DNA of 7,950 nt, taken from contig JAAYFB010000256.1 of assembly GCA_012728465.1 (NCBI GenBank), positions 1-7,950 on the forward strand. Reading direction: 5' to 3'. The position numbers and the translations under genes are program-made. Shown here piece after piece: positions 6,814-7,950 of this stretch. The stretch's first letter is position 1; each line of letters starts with the position of its first letter. The stretch comes from Proteiniphilum sp. Lineage in GTDB: Bacteria > Bacteroidota > Bacteroidia > Bacteroidales > Dysgonomonadaceae. Under the pieces are notes generated by a model. The model saw only the letters and a list, made by a program, of their open reading frames with translations, did no database searches and was not told where the DNA came from.

Positions 6814-7950
6814 TTACTCAATACCAGCGGCTTTGTATGAAATACCTAAAGCATCTGCAACACCTCTACCATAGGCTGGATCAGCCTTGAAGCAATTACC
6901 AATGTGTCTGATTTTGATGATATCATCAGAGCATCCCATATTGCGAGCGGTGTTGTCAAACAGACGTTGTTGCTCCTCAGCATTCATCAGGCGGAACAGT
7001 TTTCCTGGTTGTTCGTAGTAGTTATCGTCATCTTGGCGGAAGTCCCAGCGTTGCACATCACCACCTTTTTCAACAAGTTCGTTGTGCTCTGGTTGTTCAT
7101 TCCAAACACCGTAGCTGTTTGGCTCGTAATGCAACGCCGAACCATGATTTCCATCCACACGCATAGCACCATCACGATGGAAGCTGTTGTACGTGTCCAT
7201 TGCACCTCTAGGTTGATTAACTGGTATTTGGTGGTGATTTACTCCTAGTCTGTAACGTTGGGCATCACCGTATGAGAATAGACGACCTTGCAACATTTTA
7301 TCGGGCGAGAAGCCAATTCCTGGAACTATATTAGCAGGATTAAAAGCCGCTTGCTCTACATCTTGGAAATAGTTGTCAGGATTGCGGTTCAATTCAAACT
7401 CGCCAACTGGAATAAGTGGGAAATCCTTCTTGTACCACACTTTTGTTAAGTCAAACGGATTATATGGCATATTGGCAGCCTCCTCCTCCGTCATTATTTG
7501 CACATACATCTTCCATTTTGGAAAATTCTTGTTACCTATTGCCTCAAATAAGTCTCTACCAGCACTTTCGCGGTCGCCACCTATTACCTCTGCAGACTCT
7601 TGGTCTGTTAGGTTTTCAATACCTTGTTGAGTAACAAAGTGGAACTTAACCCAATGTCTTACGTTTTCAGCATTGATAAAGCTAAACGTGTGGCTACCAA
7701 AACCGTGCATATGTCTGTATCCTTTTGGAATACCTCTATCACTCATTGTAATAGTTACTTGGTGTAGAGCTTCAGGTAGATTTGACCAGAAATCCCAATT
7801 GTTGTTTGGGCTACGCAAGTTTGTATGAGGGTCGCGCTTCACTGCGTGGTTTAAGTCAGGAAACTTTAATGGATCGCGGAAAAAGAATACTGGCGTGTTG
7901 TTTCCAACCAAATCCCAATTGCCTTCTTCTGTATAGAATTTCATTGCAAA
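6814..7950 (-). CDS. katA: Haem catalase, N-terminus cut by window edge
   Basis: Monofunctional haem catalase that turns hydrogen peroxide into water and oxygen in the cytoplasm. The visible part is 378 codons (beginning [13 protein letters not shown]) plus the stop; the frame is open to the right edge. Typical small-subunit catalases have about 480-500 residues, so about 110 N-terminal residues, including the distal catalytic His, lie outside. The ATG at 7942-7944 is internal, not the start. Visible signatures are [13 protein letters not shown] with the distal-pocket Asn, [14 protein letters not shown], and the proximal haem-ligand motif [24 protein letters not shown] with the Tyr near visible residue 227. 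The C-terminus ([25 protein letters not shown]) lacks the flavodoxin-like extension of large catalases, which together with length suggests clade 3. GC content is clearly higher than in the neighbouring DNA, perhaps from codon selection in a highly expressed gene. A strong terminator follows. The symbol is conventional; other species call it katB or kat. Confidence 0.96.
   Translation of the reverse strand, partial: FAMKFYTEEGNWDLVGNNTPVFFFRDPLKFPDLNHAVKRDPHTNLRSPNNNWDFWSNLPEALHQVTITMSDRGIPKGYRHMHGFGSHTFSFINAENVRHWVKFHFVTQQGIENLTDQESAEVIGGDRESAGRDLFEAIGNKNFPKWKMYVQIMTEEEAANMPYNPFDLTKVWYKKDFPLIPVGEFELNRNPDNYFQDVEQAAFNPANIVPGIGFSPDKMLQGRLFSYGDAQRYRLGVNHHQIPVNQPRGAMDTYNSFHRDGAMRVDGNHGSALHYEPNSYGVWNEQPEHNELVEKGGDVQRWDFRQDDDNYYEQPGKLFRLMNAEEQQRLFDNTARNMGCSDDIIKIRHIGNCFKADPAYGRGVADALGISYKAAGIE

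Noticed and set aside
7942..7944. ATG as the start of the catalase
   Set aside because: The frame stays open to the edge, with Phe-Ala before it, matching the conserved [13 protein letters not shown] region inside catalases. The N-terminal domain simply lies outside the window.

Overview
The window looks like chromosomal DNA from a Bacteroidota bacterium, most likely of the order Bacteroidales. The evidence is an AT-rich background, gene starts without clear Shine-Dalgarno sequences, promoter-like TAnnTTTG boxes of the type known from Bacteroides, a DUF4292-type lipoprotein and a Bacteroidetes-style EnvC protein. The genus cannot be settled from the sequence alone. I see no insertion sequence, CRISPR array, tRNA, rRNA or prophage gene.

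Left and centre (1-5241, all minus strand; transcription runs from high to low coordinates) is one compact probable operon: dut (dUTPase), a secreted 580-residue TPR repeat protein, a DUF4292 lipoprotein, an EnvC/M23-like coiled-coil protein, and a NupG-like nucleoside permease cut by the left edge. The three middle genes are joined by stop/start overlaps (ATGA and TGATG), so their translation is probably coupled. They form an envelope module: a periplasmic TPR scaffold, an outer-membrane lipoprotein with a possible LolB-like fold, and an EnvC-type protein whose LytM domain keeps only two of the four usual active-site residues. That protein is therefore more likely an amidase activator or scaffold than an enzyme. 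dut and the permease at the two ends both concern nucleotides or nucleosides.

The divergent intergenic stretch (5242-5463) holds a short palindrome and a small stem-loop in the dut leader. It also holds a good Bacteroidetes promoter pointing rightward, very close to the next start codon. The plus-strand gene at 5464-6219 encodes a soluble 251-residue protein that I do not recognise.

The stretch 6220-6813 (594 bases) contains no convincing gene. It has an orphan promoter-like box framed by an inverted repeat, and a perfect 12-bp hairpin plus T-run that terminates the gene on its right. The right end (6814-7950, minus) is the C-terminal three quarters of a haem catalase whose start lies outside the window.

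I do not see a clearly new biological system. The best candidates for follow-up are the translationally coupled TPR-lipoprotein-EnvC module, the unknown divergent gene with a possibly leaderless transcript, and the orphan promoter in the convergent gap.
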